Origin: Mikania micrantha
Lineage: Eukaryota; Streptophyta; Magnoliopsida; Asterales; Asteraceae
DNA: 64,000 bases
Assembly: GCA_009363875.1 (NCBI GenBank)
Contig: CM018692.1
Location: forward strand, 93,400,137 to 93,464,136
Direction: 5' to 3'
A program made the translations under genes and the position numbers. The notes beneath the pieces are model-generated. The model made no database searches. It saw only the letters and a program-made list of their open reading frames with translations, and was not told the DNA's origin. This document shows, one piece after another, positions 1 to 11,704 of this stretch. Each line of letters begins with the position of its first letter. Position 1 is the stretch's first letter.

Positions 1-82
1 TGGCATAAAAAAGATTTGTCCGTAAACAAATGTACTTGGCATCCACATCAGCAAAAGTTTACCCACATGATACCCACATTAG

Positions 83-1028
83 CAAATTAACACATGTTTG
101 TATAAAAATTTTAAGTTTTAAATATTTACAAATCTGTATGTATAAGGCAGGGGGCTAGGGCTGCATTGGCCACAAAGGGCTAGGGGTGCCACATATATAC
201 ATATCTTAACTTATACATAGATTAAAGATATAACCACCATTTTGACCTAAAACCGTATGTAAGTACTCTTTTTTTAACACCATTTTGATAAATTTAAATG
301 TAAAGGCAGAGAGCATCAACAAACCAAAGATGACAAGAAAAATATCCTGAAAAGAGAGCATTTAGAGCTACACAGATTGATAGCAACGGTGGTAATATTG
401 AAAGCAACGGTCACATATGCAGCTGGCATGAACCCACCTGGTGGTGTCTATCAGGATGGGCCTGAAAAGGGCAAGGCAATCATGGGCAAAACCCAAGCTT
501 TCAAGATCTTTGCAATCAGCAATCACATACTTATAAAGGTTCATTAATGTATTAATGTATTAATGTATACATAAACACACACTTATACATGCATACTGAT
601 ACATATACATACAAACATACATACATAGTTATACATTCATACAAACACTATACATACATAAAAACAGATACATACATACATACATTGATTAAAGATATAA
701 CCACCATTTTGACCTAAAACCGTATGTAAGTACTCTTTTTTTAACATTCTAATAATATGTATGTATGCATACATTGAGTATAAAAATATCTATGTTGCAT
801 ACACTTCTATTTACACTTTTGTTTACATACATACATAAAAACAGATACTGATGTAAAGATACACATAAATACATATACTGATGTAAAGATATATATACAT
901 GCATACATAAAGATATAACCATGGTAAAATTTCGTTAAGCATACAGAAAACTGATACATACATACAAATTAACACATGTTTGTATAAAAATTTTAAGTTT
1001 TAAATATTTAAAAATTTGTATGTATAAG
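83..1028. repeat. Two interleaved direct-repeat pairs
   Basis: A 64-bp segment at 83-146 returns at 965-1028 with a few mismatches. A different 60-bp segment at 220-279 returns at 687-746 nearly exactly. The order is a-b-b-a rather than a-b-a-b, so this is not one simple tandem duplication. The DNA between the copies is ATACAT-rich. Non-coding; origin unknown. Confidence 0.75.
535..712. repeat. ATACAT-type microsatellite
   Basis: Imperfect runs of TACATACA and TTAATGTA units. Low-complexity DNA with no coding signal. Confidence 0.8.
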
Positions 1029-1855
1029 TATGTATTTATAAGTATGTATGTTTAAGTATGAATTTATAAGTTATATGCAGCCATCTATACTACTGTATAC
1101 TGATGTATAAGTAAAATTCACAAACTGATACACAAACTGATACACAAACCTTAATACTTACTTAGCCATAAAGATACACCTGAATTCATACGGATGTAAA
1201 GGCTTTCGAATTCTTGTGTCAGCTTCAAAGAACAAACTGATGAATACTACGAAGATTGAAGAGCTTGCATACAAATAAGCAGAAAATTAAGGTTAAAATC
1301 ATGAACCAAAATTAGGTTAAAAATAATTCTGAAACATACCTAGATTGAAGAAGCAAACGAAGGAGGGATGGGTGATCGATTGAAGAGTGGCTTCTATTTA
1401 AATAAGAAATCAAACCTTTCAAACATTTGAATTTGGAGCCAAATTTCTTCTAACCGGTCTATTGATTTAGAAAAGAAGAAAAGCAAAGAAGATGCTTACT
1501 AGTTCTACGCAGATTTTTCAGTGGCGAAGATATCAAGATGGCTTTCTTCAAGATCCGGTTATCGAATCTCATTTTCCGGGTTGAGATATTAACCATATAA
1601 GGTAAGAACAATGGAATTGAAGGAAGATCAAATGAACGATTGACTCCTTTGGGAGGAAAATGCCGAGAATGGGTAAGAAAGCATTGGATCAGACGAAAAG
1701 CAAAAATTAGGTTTTCAATTGGGATTCCAAGTTTAAGCATTGTCTGGAGTGAGTTTATGCTTTGTTGTGTTGTACCACATGCTTCTTTTGTTGTAAATTT
1801 CTTAAGTTTAAGACAATTGGATTGCATCTCTCCAATATGCATTATAAAGTAGTTA

Positions 1856-1858
<3 letters not shown>

Positions 1859-1891
<33 letters not shown>
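1859..1891. repeat. (TA)n microsatellite
   Basis: Uninterrupted TA dinucleotides next to the left end of a MITE-like element. The same arrangement recurs at most inverted-repeat elements of this window. Confidence 0.95.
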
Positions 1892-1899
<8 letters not shown>

Positions 1900-2575
1900 G
1901 ATCATATAATAACCCACCCTAATTGAGAAAACTCTATAACTCAAATCCAATGGTTCAAACTTCCAAGATTTAATCTAATGGTGACATGTGTCACTAATTA
2001 ACTTTTAATACAAAAGGGCATTATAGTCTTTTGTGTTAATTACAAAAATCAGATTTAATATAAGAGTGACAAGTGTCACACTCTTAAAAACCATCTGTTT
2101 TCCTATTTTTAAATTAAAGTTCCCCCTTGATTTTTATACACTTATAACTTTTTTATACTATGTTATTTTTTTTATAAAAATTACACCATTAAACTCGTCA
2201 TATTTTTCTTGTTAATTTCATTATAGTCATGCCAATTTTTTTTCGAGCGTTCGCAATTACATTAACGTAAAAAACATAAGTACAATAAATTTTCTCTTTT
2301 TTCAAAAATTTTCCATCAAATTTTTTTTCTCTCATCTTAAATATATATTACAAACTTATTTTTTATTATAAAATTTAGTTAATTAGATAAATTTATATCA
2401 AATAATATAGAAAGTTAGATAATTGTAACGTAAAAAAAATAATAAGTTACAGCTCGTTACATCAGTGTAACGACTCGTTACATCAGTGTAATTATGAACA
2501 CTTTGAAAAATTCAGCCCGTTACATCAGTGTAATTAGGGATACTTTGAAAAAATTCAGCTCGTTACATCAGTGTA
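1892..2575. mobile_element. MITE-like element, left half
   Basis: The sequence starts next to (TA)n with TAGGGTAGGGA and is an imperfect inverted match to the right half at 30447-30860, which ends TTTCCCTA next to another (TA)n. The similarity includes a block about 250 bp in (ATAACTTTTTTATACTA and neighbouring sequence) that is also seen at 33640, 34580, 30600, 61650 and 62100. The core holds repeats containing TTACATCAGTGTAA. Element A interrupts it at 2575/2576. No transposase is encoded, so it is non-autonomous; the superfamily is not assignable by eye. Confidence 0.6.
2571..2575. other. Target site duplication of element A, left copy
   Basis: GTGTA immediately precedes the TG of the first LTR. 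The same five bases follow the CA of the third LTR at 30442-30446, and joining the flanks restores the local repeat of the interrupted MITE. This makes 2576-30441 one insertion locus. Confidence 0.92.
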
Positions 2576-2911
2576 TGTAACAGCCAAAAAATTTAGCACA
2601 TTTGAACGTGCTTGAAATCCACGATGATATGTGTGACAACTCAAAATTCTCAGGTTAGAATCACAACTTGAAAATGAAGAGAATGAGTGTAAGCGAAATC
2701 GTGAAACGAGGCTACGATTTCAAGATACACTGAATTGAATATAGCAATAGATTAGAGGTCAAATATTTTGAACACTTTAGGTCTTGAGATTATAACCACT
2801 GGAAAGAGCTCGAAAAACCGTGAACGTAGGCGAAAACCGTGCGTAAAACGGAGTTCGTATGCTCCCGGAATCGCGAAACGAAGATTAACTCAAAATTGAA
2901 AGAAACCCCGT

Positions 2912-2988
2912 GGGGCGGTACGCCCCGGGCCATGCACCCAGTTGGGGCGATGCGCCCGGGACCTTATGTCGGCAAAAATTTATAAAAA
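2912..2988 (+). promoter_or_regulatory. Possible LTR promoter: GC palindromes and TATA-like box
   Basis: GGGGCGGTACGCCCC (2912-2926) and GGGGCGATGCGCCC (2944-2957) are near-palindromes lying 25-70 bp upstream of TATAAAAA (2981-2988). In LTR 2 and LTR 3 the box reads CATAAAAA, so the TATA assignment is uncertain or those copies are weakened. The same GC motif lies upstream of a TATAAATG box in the unrelated element C. Confidence 0.4.
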
Positions 2989-4016
2989 CGATCAGATTGC
3001 TTTGGAAGTCGCATTTTTTACTTATTCTCGACCCTACTCGACCTCCAGGCGAAGAAAACTCAGTTTCCATCATTCTAAATTCATTCTAAGGCCATTAGAA
3101 GTCATAAATCTCACCAAGGATTGTGTTTTCAAGTCCCGATCGTTGTTTTAACCGCAGGAATCTGTTAGATCAGGTAACGGTTCATTCTAACCTTCTAGAT
3201 TGATTATGATTGATTCAATCTTGTTTCTGAACGTGATGATATAGTTAGGGTTGTTGATTATTGCCTAGATGATGGCTATGATTGATTATAAATGACAAAC
3301 TCGAACCGTTAATGGGTAAATCCTTGTTTTGAGTCGGTGTAATGCCCGGTTTGCATGGAAACATAACAATGTTTATAATGGTTTAAACCACGTGATTATG
3401 ACACTATAGGTGATTAGCTTGGTTAATCTTTGAAATGCAAAGGTTAAATCTAAGTGTTTCAAACTAATCACAATCATTAACATACTCATTGGAATGATTA
3501 TCTGATGTTTATGATAACTGTCAGATTAGTATGTTAAACATGGTTATTAAACCTATTTTAAGACTAAATTGTGATATTTCATGATATCTGGGCAATCAAT
3601 GATAAGGATTGATCATTTCTAAGCCATTAATCTGTTTAGGAACTGTTTTAGCATTATAATCAAGAACATTAACTATTTGATGACTTTCAAGGCAATGTCT
3701 TTGACATTGAACGTTCAGAAAGATGTAATAAGTAGGTTAAAATGTAAATAACTTATTAAGTGTAAACTAATGCAGAATTACACCATTAGTACCAGTTTAC
3801 GAGTGATCTTGCTACAGTAAGACATCAGGTGAGTTCTTATAGCCCTGTTTTAAATGTTTTACCATTTTGGGCTGATGTGCATGTTGTAAAGTATTGCCGG
3901 TTGTAAAGTTATTATATGAATGTGATCTTAACCTGATTATGATCAGGAAGGAATGTTTTCAGGACGAAGAACGTTTTCAAGTAAGAAATGTTTTAAAATG
4001 TAAAGAATGTTTTAAG

Positions 4017-4574
4017 TCTCAATTATAATTGAGAAGTAAATAATTTTAAGAGTCTCTTAGGAGACGTAACGAATGTTTGAATTCTCAACCGAGGTTGAGA
4101 AGGAAACGATTTTTAAAAAGTCATCGACCGAGGTCGAGAAGGAAATGTGATATTGAAGTCCCGGCTGCGGTTGGGCAAAACCTGAGCACTACGGTGCGAA
4201 GGACCGTTTATGATTATGATGGTTTAACGCTTTAAATCATGTTATGTATGAATGATGTATGTCAAGAAGTCTTGTACCGGTATGAGCCGTCAATTTCGGT
4301 TGATGGTTTAAGAAGTCCTGTGAAAGAACAGGCAGAAGTCCTGTGAAAGAATAGGCCTGCCGACTGTGTGTCGCCAGTTGAGGAAATCTTATGCATGTAT
4401 AAGTTATCAACTTCGGGTTGATAGTTTAAGAAGTCTTGTGCAAGCATGTTGTCTTCGGTCAACAGGACAGGCTACATTTATGCACTGTATGATTGATGTT
4501 ATGATGTCATTTATGTTATGTATATGAAATGTTTTATGTTCAGTATGATTGAGACTGTTGACTTCGGTTGGCAG
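4017..4574 (+). other. Stem-loop array in LTR 1 of element A
   Basis: About 13 consecutive short inverted repeats with different arms. Examples: TCTCAA/TTGAGA (4017-4034); GTCTC/GAGAC (4052-4065); TTCTCAAC/GTTGAGAA (4082-4101); TCGAC/GTCGA (4124-4137); CCCGGC with loop TGCG and GTTGGG (4160-4175); GCAC-TACG-GTGC (4186-4197); CCGTCAAT with TTCG and GTTGATGG (4287-4306); two CCTGT-GAAAGA-ACAGG type units (4317-4355); TATCAAC/GTTGATA (4405-4423); CTGTTGAC-TTCG-GTTGGCAG (4555-4574). Several pairs are G-U on the sense strand, and six loops are UNCG-type. The array lies downstream of the presumed start site, so it should be in the transcript. Confidence 0.8.
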
Positions 4575-4912
4575 TGAAGGCTAATGTTTTATGTATATTA
4601 AAGATTTTATTTTTAGGAAAAGTTAACTTAGAACTCACCAGCGAAAGCTGACTTGTTTTAGCATGCATGTCAGGTTGAATGGTATTGAGGAAGAATGACA
4701 GTAAGGCTCATGGCATATGTTGAAGACTACCCCTGGCATAAACTGGTTGTATTATATGACTGTTAGAAGAGTGGGTTATGTTTTAATGTGTGTTTAATAT
4801 GTATACTTTATGTATGTAATCACCTTAAATTCCGCTGCTATGATAACGTAAATATGGTTTAAGGACTATGGGTATGATGTTTGCCAACCGAGGGGCTCGG
4901 GGCCTCTCAAGT

Positions 4913-4925
4913 TGGTATCAGAGCC
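4913..4925 (+). other. Primer binding site, initiator tRNA-Met
   Basis: TGGTATCAGAGCC, the standard plant retrotransposon primer site complementary to the 3' end of initiator tRNA-Met, three bases after the LTR end. Confidence 0.95.
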
Positions 4926-4946
4926 ATAGTTTGAGAGATCCGGTCA

Positions 4947-7900
4947 TTGCTAATGCCTGGACTTAAACTGAAGGATACTTTGAAAGACAAGTCTGAAGAA
5001 ACTAAGGAGGGCACCAAAGAAGAGGAAGTTGTGATCACCGGAACTAAGAACGGTGATTCTATGTCAGAGAAACGGAAGGGTTGTGATTACAAGGCCTTCA
5101 AAGGATGCAGTCCACCCTCCTTTGATGGTAAGAAAGATGCGGTGGCTACCTGCCATTGGGTTTCGGCTATGGAGGCGGTTATCGCTATCAGTGAATGCCG
5201 GGAAGACCAAGCTGTGAAATTTGCAGCTCATTCATTTACTGAAGAAGCTCTACACTGGTGGAACACTGTCAAGCAGTCAAAGACCACTACTGATGTGGAG
5301 GGCTTGAAATGGGAGGAATTGAAGGAATTAGTTATAAAACACTTTTGTCCGAAGAATGAAATTGATAAAATCGAGCGGGAATTTCTGACTTTGAAAGCTG
5401 GACGTATGAATCATCGGCAATATACGTCAAAATTTAATGAAATGTCAAGATTGGTTCCTCATTTGGTAAGTACGGAAGAACGTAGACAGAAGTTATATGT
5501 GGAAGGATTACCACCTAAAGTCCAAACGCATGTGAAGGCACATGCTCCTAGAACTTTTGAATCAGCCGTAGAAATTAGCGGCATTGTCTATGATGTTGTT
5601 GAAGCTGAACCAACAAAGGAGGAACCGAAGCAAAAGTGGTCACCTAAATTTAAAAGAAGCAGAAATGACAAATCCGGACCCCCTATGAAAAGGTTTAGAA
5701 CGGAAGAAATTGAAAAATGCCCTAAGTGTGGAAAGAGACATAGGGGAGAATGTCTTACAGGGACTACTTTGTGCTACCGTTGTGGAAAGGCTGGACATCT
5801 CTCTTATGATTGCCCGAATATGCCAAAGTGTTATAATTGTGGTGGAATCGGTCATGTGAGCAGGAATTGTTTTAAACCAAAGATAATGCCTGCTGAAGCC
5901 AGCAAACCTGAAAGTAGCAAGGGAGGTGATAAGCAAAAGGCAAAAGCTCGTGCCTTTACTATGACTAAGGATCAGGCAGATAAAGACCCGGATGTGGTGA
6001 CAGGTACATTCTTGATTAGCGATATCCCTGCTTCAGTATTATTTGATTTTGGTGCAAGTATGAGCTTTGTGGCCACTACTTTTTGTGATAAACTGCGTGC
6101 TAGTGTTAAAAAGATAGAAAATGCCTTTAACATAGAAACTGCTCTTGGTAAATCCACTAGAGTAACGGAGGTCATTGATGATGATTGTTATATTGATATA
6201 GAAGGTCACAGATTCCCTGTTAAGTTGTTTGTAATTACGTTAGGAGGTTTTGATGTAGTTTTGGGCATGGATTGGTTGGCCAAACATGAGGCTAACATTG
6301 TCTGTCGACGAAACATGATTTTCTTAACAGCTCTCAATGGGAGATCAGTAATGGTTTACGGGGATAAAGTGTTTAATGCGCCTAAAGTCATTTCAATGAT
6401 TAAGGCGAGTGAATTTATGAGGCGAGGGTGTGGGGCTTATCTGGCTTATGTTATTGACAAAGAAATTAAAGTAAAAGAATTGGAAGACGTACCCGTGGTG
6501 TGTAACTTTCCTGATGTATTTCCTGAGGATTTTCCAGGAATTCCACCTGATCGGGAAATCGAATTCCAAATTGATGTTGTGCCAGGAGCTCAACCTGTCG
6601 CCAAGGCACCGTACCGTCTGGCTCCAACAGAGATGAAAGAATTAATGACCCAACTACAAGACCTTCTAGACAAAGGTTTTATACGACCAAGTGTGTCACC
6701 TTGGGGTGCACCAGTGTTGTTTGTAAAGAAAAAGGACGGAAGCATGAGAATGTGCATTGATTATAGGGAATTGAACAAGCTCACAATAAAGAATAAGTAT
6801 CCGTTACCAAGAATTGACGATCTATTTGATCAATTGCAAGGGGCAAGTTGGTTTTCTAAAATAGATCTCAGATCAGGGTATCATCAACTAAAGGTGAGAG
6901 AACAAGATATTCCGAAGACAGCTTTTCGCACACGTTATGGACATTATGAGTTCCTTGTAATGTCTTTTGGGTTAACTAACGCTCCTGCAGCGTTTATGGA
7001 TTTGATGAATCGGGTGTGCAGACCCATGCTAGACCGATCAGTGATTGTGTTCATTGATGATATCTTAATATACTCAAGGAGTGAAGGTGATCATGCGTGT
7101 CATATCCGGGAAGTTCTTGAAATACTAAGAAAAGAAAAGCTTTATGCTAAGTTCTCTAAATGTGCCTTTTGGCTACGGGAAGTACAATTTTTAGGTCATG
7201 TTATTAGTTAAGAAGGCATAATGGTTGACCCAGCTAAAGTAGAAGCAGTAATGAAATGGAATACTCCGAAAACACCAACGGAAGTTCGTAGCTTTCTCGG
7301 GTTAGCAGGTTATTACAGAAGATTTATTCAGGATTTCTCTAGGATTGCTACACCGTTGACAAAATTAACTAGGAAGGAAGTAAAATATGACTGGGGTCCA
7401 ACTCAGGTCCAAGCTTTTGATGAATTGAAAAAGAGATTAACTGAAGCTCCTATTTTAACACTGCCGGATGGTAATGAAGACATGGTTGTGTACTCAGATG
7501 CGTCTTATCTGGGTTTGGGTCGTGTACTTATGCAAAGGGGAAAGGTAATAGCATATGCCTCAAGACAATTGAAAACCCATGAAGCTAATTATCCAACACA
7601 TGATTTGGAATTGGCTGCTGTGGTATTTGCTTTAAAAATTTGGAGGCATTATTTATATGGAGTTAAATGTACAATCTACACAGATCACAAAAGTTTAAAA
7701 TACTTCTTTGAACAGAAGGACTTGAATATGAGACAAAGAAGATGGCTTGAAATGCTCAAAGATTATGACTGTGAGATCTTGTATCACCCGGGCAAGGCCA
7801 ATGTGGTGGCTGATGCTTTAAGTCGTAAGACAGAACACTCTGCTATACAAGTTAAGTCTTACAGTTTGGTGATAACACCAGATTTCCTGAATGAGCTCAA

Positions 7901-9314
7901 GGATGCACAGAAGGAAGGACTAAAGGAAGACAATGTTGGATTCGAAAGAATTTTTGGTCAAGTTAAGAATCTAGAAGAAAATGACTGTGGTGTTAAGATC
8001 CGATTTGGTCGAATGTGGGTTCCACGAAACGGGGACATCAGGTCACGAATTCTAGATGAAGCACATAAGTCACGTTACTCCATTCATCCTGGGGCAACGA
8101 AAATGTACCAAGACCTCCGAAAGGATTATTGGTGGCCAGGTATGAAGTTTAATGTGATGCGGTACGTAAACAAATGTTTGACATGTGCGCAAGTAAAAGC
8201 TGAACATCAGAAACCTTATGGTTATGTGCAACCTCTAGAAGTCCCAGAATGGAAGTGGGAACACATCACCATGGATTTTATTACCAAGTTGCCTCTCACG
8301 GCGAAACGTCATGATACTATTTGGGTGATTGTAGACCGGTTAACGAAAAGTGCTCATTTCTTGCCTATACGCGAGACTTATACGTCGGAAAAACTATCTG
8401 AATTATTTGTGAAAGAAATAATTACCAGACATGGAGTTCCAGTTTCTATAGTGTCAGATCGCGACACGCGATTCGTTTCAAGATTCTGGAAACAGTTTCA
8501 TGAATCAATGGGCACAAGACTCAATATCAGCACTGCATATCATCCTCAAACAGATGGACAGTCTGAAAGGACTATCCAAACTTTAGAGGATATGCTCAGA
8601 GCCTGTATTATTGATTTTGGTGGTAGTTGGGATGATCACTTACCACTAGTGGAGTTCTCGTACAACAACAGCTACCATGTTAGTATTGGCATGCCACCAT
8701 ATGAGGCGTTGTATGGACGACGTTGTAGGACACCTGTGTGTTGGGGAGGAGTAGGACAGAAAGAAGTGGGAAGCAAAGCTGCGGTAATTGATTTGACTGA
8801 AAAACTTCAACTAGTTAAAGCGCGAATGAAAGCTGCACAGGACCGACAGAAGTCCTATGCTGAGAAAAGACGGAGATCAATAGAATTTGAAGTAGGTGAT
8901 CAAGTACTGTTAAAAGTCTCACCGTGGAAAGGAGTTATTCGATTCAGGAAAAGAGGAAAGCTGAGTCCGAGATTTATTGGACCTTTTCGAATAATAGCAC
9001 GAGTCGGTAAAGTAGCCTACCGATTAGATCTGCCAGATGAACTGAGTGGAATTCATCCGACATTTCACGTTTCACATCTGAGAAAATGCTTAGCCGATGA
9101 TGTAGCATATGTGCCTTTAAATGATATTGAAGTTGATGAAAGGTTGAACTACATAGAAGAACCAGTTGCAATAGTTGACACGAAAGAAAAACAATTACGT
9201 AACAAGAGAATTAGACTAGTTAAGGTTCAATGGAAACACCGAAAAGGATCAGAGGCTACCTGGGAGACTGAAGACGAGATGAAACGACTCTACCCAAATT
9301 TGTTTGAAACGTAA
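4947..9314 (+). pseudogene. Element A gag-pol, copy 1 (in-frame stop)
   Basis: One polyprotein frame: Gag (roughly residues 70-190), three CCHC-type zinc knuckles (about 256-310), an aspartic protease with the active triplet at 367-369, and reverse transcriptase with FIDD at 702-705. RNase H, integrase with an HHCC finger and a D-35-E pair, and a C-terminal chromodomain-like segment follow. A TAA at 7209-7211 stops the frame just after the RT; the frame then stays open to 9314. The protease active triplet reads D-F-G here, whereas copy 2 reads D-S-G at 12803-12811. That single-base change probably inactivates the protease. The start at 4947 is the first ATG after the primer site and gives the expected Gag N-terminus. 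The same stop in copy 2 shows that it predates the duplication or was in the source element. Confidence 0.9.
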
Positions 9315-9340
9315 CAGTTTTTGAGGACGAAACCTATTGT

Positions 9341-9353
9341 AAGGGGGTATATT
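9341..9353 (+). other. Polypurine tract before LTR 2
   Basis: AAGGGGGTATAT lies directly before the LTR start. The matching tract before LTR 3 is AAGGAGGGTAGA, which is more purine-rich. It is the expected second-strand primer site. Confidence 0.7.
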
Positions 9354-11667
9354 TGTAACAGCCGAAAAATTTAGCACATTTGAACGTGCTTGAAATCCAC
9401 GATGATATGTGTGACAACTCAAAATTCTCAGGTTAGAATCACAACTCGAAAATGAAGAGAATGAGTGTAAGCGAAATCGTGAAACGAGGCTTCGATTTCA
9501 AGATACACTGAATTGAATATAGCAATAGATTAAAGGTCAAATATTTTGAACTCTTTAGGTCTTGAGATTATAACCACTGGAAAGAGCTCGAAACATCGTG
9601 AACGTAGGCGAAAACCGTGCGTAAAACGGAGTTCGTATGCTCCCGGAATCGCGAAACGAAGATTAACTCAAAATTGGAAGAAACCCCGTGGGGCGTTACG
9701 CCCCGGGCCATGCACCCAGTTGGGGCGATGCGCCCGGGACCTTATGTCGGCAAAAATTCATAAAAACGATCAGGTTGCTTTGGAAGTCACATTTTTTACT
9801 TATTCTCGACCCTACTCGACCTCCAGGCGAAGAAAACTCAGTTTCCATCATTCTAAATTCATTCTAAGGCCATTAGAAGTCATAAATCTCACCAAGGATT
9901 GTGTTTTCAAGTCCCGATCGTTGTTTTAACCGCAGAAATCTGTTAGATCAGGTAACGGTTTATTCTAACCTTCTAGATTGATTATGATTGATTCAATCTT
10001 GTTTCTGAACGTGATGATATAGTTAGGGTTGTTGATTATTGCCTAGATGATGGCTATGATTGATTATAAGTGACAAACTCGAACCGTTAATGGGTAAATC
10101 CTTGTTTTGAGTCGGTGTAATGCCCGGTTTGCATGGAATCATAACAATGGTTATAATGGTTTAAACCACGTGATTATGACACTATAGGTGATTAGCTTGG
10201 TTAATCTTTGAAATGCAAAGGTTAAATCTAAGTGTTTCAAACTAATCACGAACGATTAACTGATGTTTATGATAACTGTCAGATTAGTATGTTAAACATG
10301 GTTATTAAACCTATTTTAAGACTAAATTGTGATATTTCATGATATCTGGGCAATCAATGATAAGGATTGATCATTTCTAAGCCATTAATCTGTTTAGGAA
10401 CTGTTTTAGCATTATAATCAACAACATTAACTATTTGATGACTTTCAAGGCAATGTCTTTGACATTGAACGTTCAGAAAGATGTAATAAGTAGGTTAAAA
10501 CGTAAATAACTTATTAAGTGTAAACTAATGCAGAATTACACCATTAGTGCCAGTTTACGAGTGATCTTGCTACAGTAAGACATCAGGTGAGTTCTTATAG
10601 CCCTGTTTTAAATGTTTTACCATTTTGGGCTGATGTGCATGTTGTAAAGTATTGCCGGTTGTAAAGTTATTATATGAATGTGATCTTAACCTGATTATGA
10701 TCAGGAAGGAATGTTTTCAGGACGAAGAACGTTTTCAAGTAAGAAATGTTTTAAAATGTAAAGAATGTTTTAAGTCTCAATTATAATTGAGAAGTAAATA
10801 ATTTTAAGAGTCTCTTAGGAGACGTAACGAATGTTTGAATTCTCAACCGAGGTTGAGAAGGAAACGATTTTTAAAAAGTCATCGACCGAGGTCGAGAAGG
10901 AAATGTGATATTGAAGTCCCGGCTGCGGTTGGGCAAAACCTGAGCACTACGGTGCGAAGGACCGTTTATGATTATGATGGTTTAACGCTTTAAATCATGT
11001 TATGTATGAATGATGTATGTCAAGAAGTCTTGTACCGGTATGAGCCGTCAATTTCGGTTGATGGTTTAAGAAGTCCTGTGAAAGAACAGGCAGAAGTCCT
11101 GTGAAAGAATAGGCCTGCCGACTGTGTGTCGCCAGTTGAGGAAATCTTATGCATGTATAAGTTATCAACTTCGGGTTGATAGTTTAAGAAGTCTTGTGCA
11201 AGCATGTTGACTTCGGTCAACAGGACAGGCTACATTTATGCACTGTATGATTGATGTTATGATGTCATTTATGTTATGTATGTGAAATGTTTTATGTTCA
11301 GTATGATTGAGACTGTTGACTTCGGTTGGCAGTGAAGGCTAATGTTTTATGTATATTAAAGATTTTATTTTTAGGAAAAGTTAACTTAGAACTCACCAGC
11401 AAAAGCTGACTTGTTTTAGCATGCATGTCAGGTTGAATGGTATTGAGGAAGAATGACAGTAAGGCTCATGGCATACGTTGAAGACTACCCCTGGCATAGA
11501 CTGGTTGTATTGTATGACTGTCAGAAGAGTGGGTTATGTTTTAATGTGTGTTTAATATGTATACTTTATGTATGTAATCACCTTAAATTCCGCTGCTATG
11601 ATAACGTAAATATGGTTTAAGGACTATGGGTATGATGTTTGCCAACCGAGGGGCTCGGGGCCTCTCA
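9354..11667 (+). repeat. Element A LTR 2 (central, shared LTR)
   Basis: 2314 bp. It serves as 3' LTR of internal copy 1 and 5' LTR of internal copy 2, with a polypurine tract before it and a primer site after it. At most variable sites it agrees with LTR 3, and near its 3' end with LTR 1 (GATAACG near 11600), as expected for a recombinant LTR. It has a private deletion near 10250. A 127-codon open frame (9546-9929) is not called, because it is broken in LTR 1 and has no domain. Confidence 0.93.
10775..11332 (+). other. Stem-loop array in LTR 2 of element A
   Basis: Same array as at 4017-4574. One hairpin is better paired here: TGTTGAC-TTCG-GTCAACA (11205-11222) has seven perfect pairs, whereas LTR 1 has a mismatch at that place. 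Confidence 0.8.
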
Positions 11668-11670
11668 AGT

Positions 11671-11683
11671 TGGTATCAGAGCC
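11671..11683 (+). other. Primer binding site of internal copy 2
   Basis: TGGTATCAGAGCC, three bases after LTR 2. It shows that the second internal region is a full unit and not a fragment. Confidence 0.95.
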
Positions 11684-11704
11684 ATAGTTTGAGAGATCCG
11701 GTCA

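Larger units (their letters stand above)
1..1858. other. AT-rich non-coding flank
   Basis: No gene can be supported here. The stretch is AT-rich, with degenerate ATACAT repeats and two pairs of interleaved direct repeats listed separately. A 163-codon open frame on the minus strand (1459-1950) runs through the (TA)n tract as a run of Tyr-Ile, has no recognisable domain, and is not called. The rest (about 1030-1858) shows nothing beyond unique AT-rich sequence. Confidence 0.6.
2576..4909 (+). repeat. Element A LTR 1 (5' LTR)
   Basis: 2334 bp, starting TGTAACAGCC and ending GGGGCCTCTCA. It is followed three bases later by the tRNA-Met primer site. It differs from LTR 2 and LTR 3 at many shared positions; for example it has TATAAAAA where they have CATAAAAA. 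It contains a GC-rich palindrome pair, a possible TATA box and a long run of stem-loops, listed separately. Confidence 0.95.

Noticed and set aside
1459..1950. 163-codon minus-strand frame with a Tyr-Ile run
   Set aside because: Runs through a (TA)n microsatellite and MITE end; no domain.
9546..9929. 127-codon open frame in LTR 2 (and 28278-28661 in LTR 3)
   Set aside because: It lies wholly within the LTR, is interrupted in LTR 1 and has no recognisable domain.
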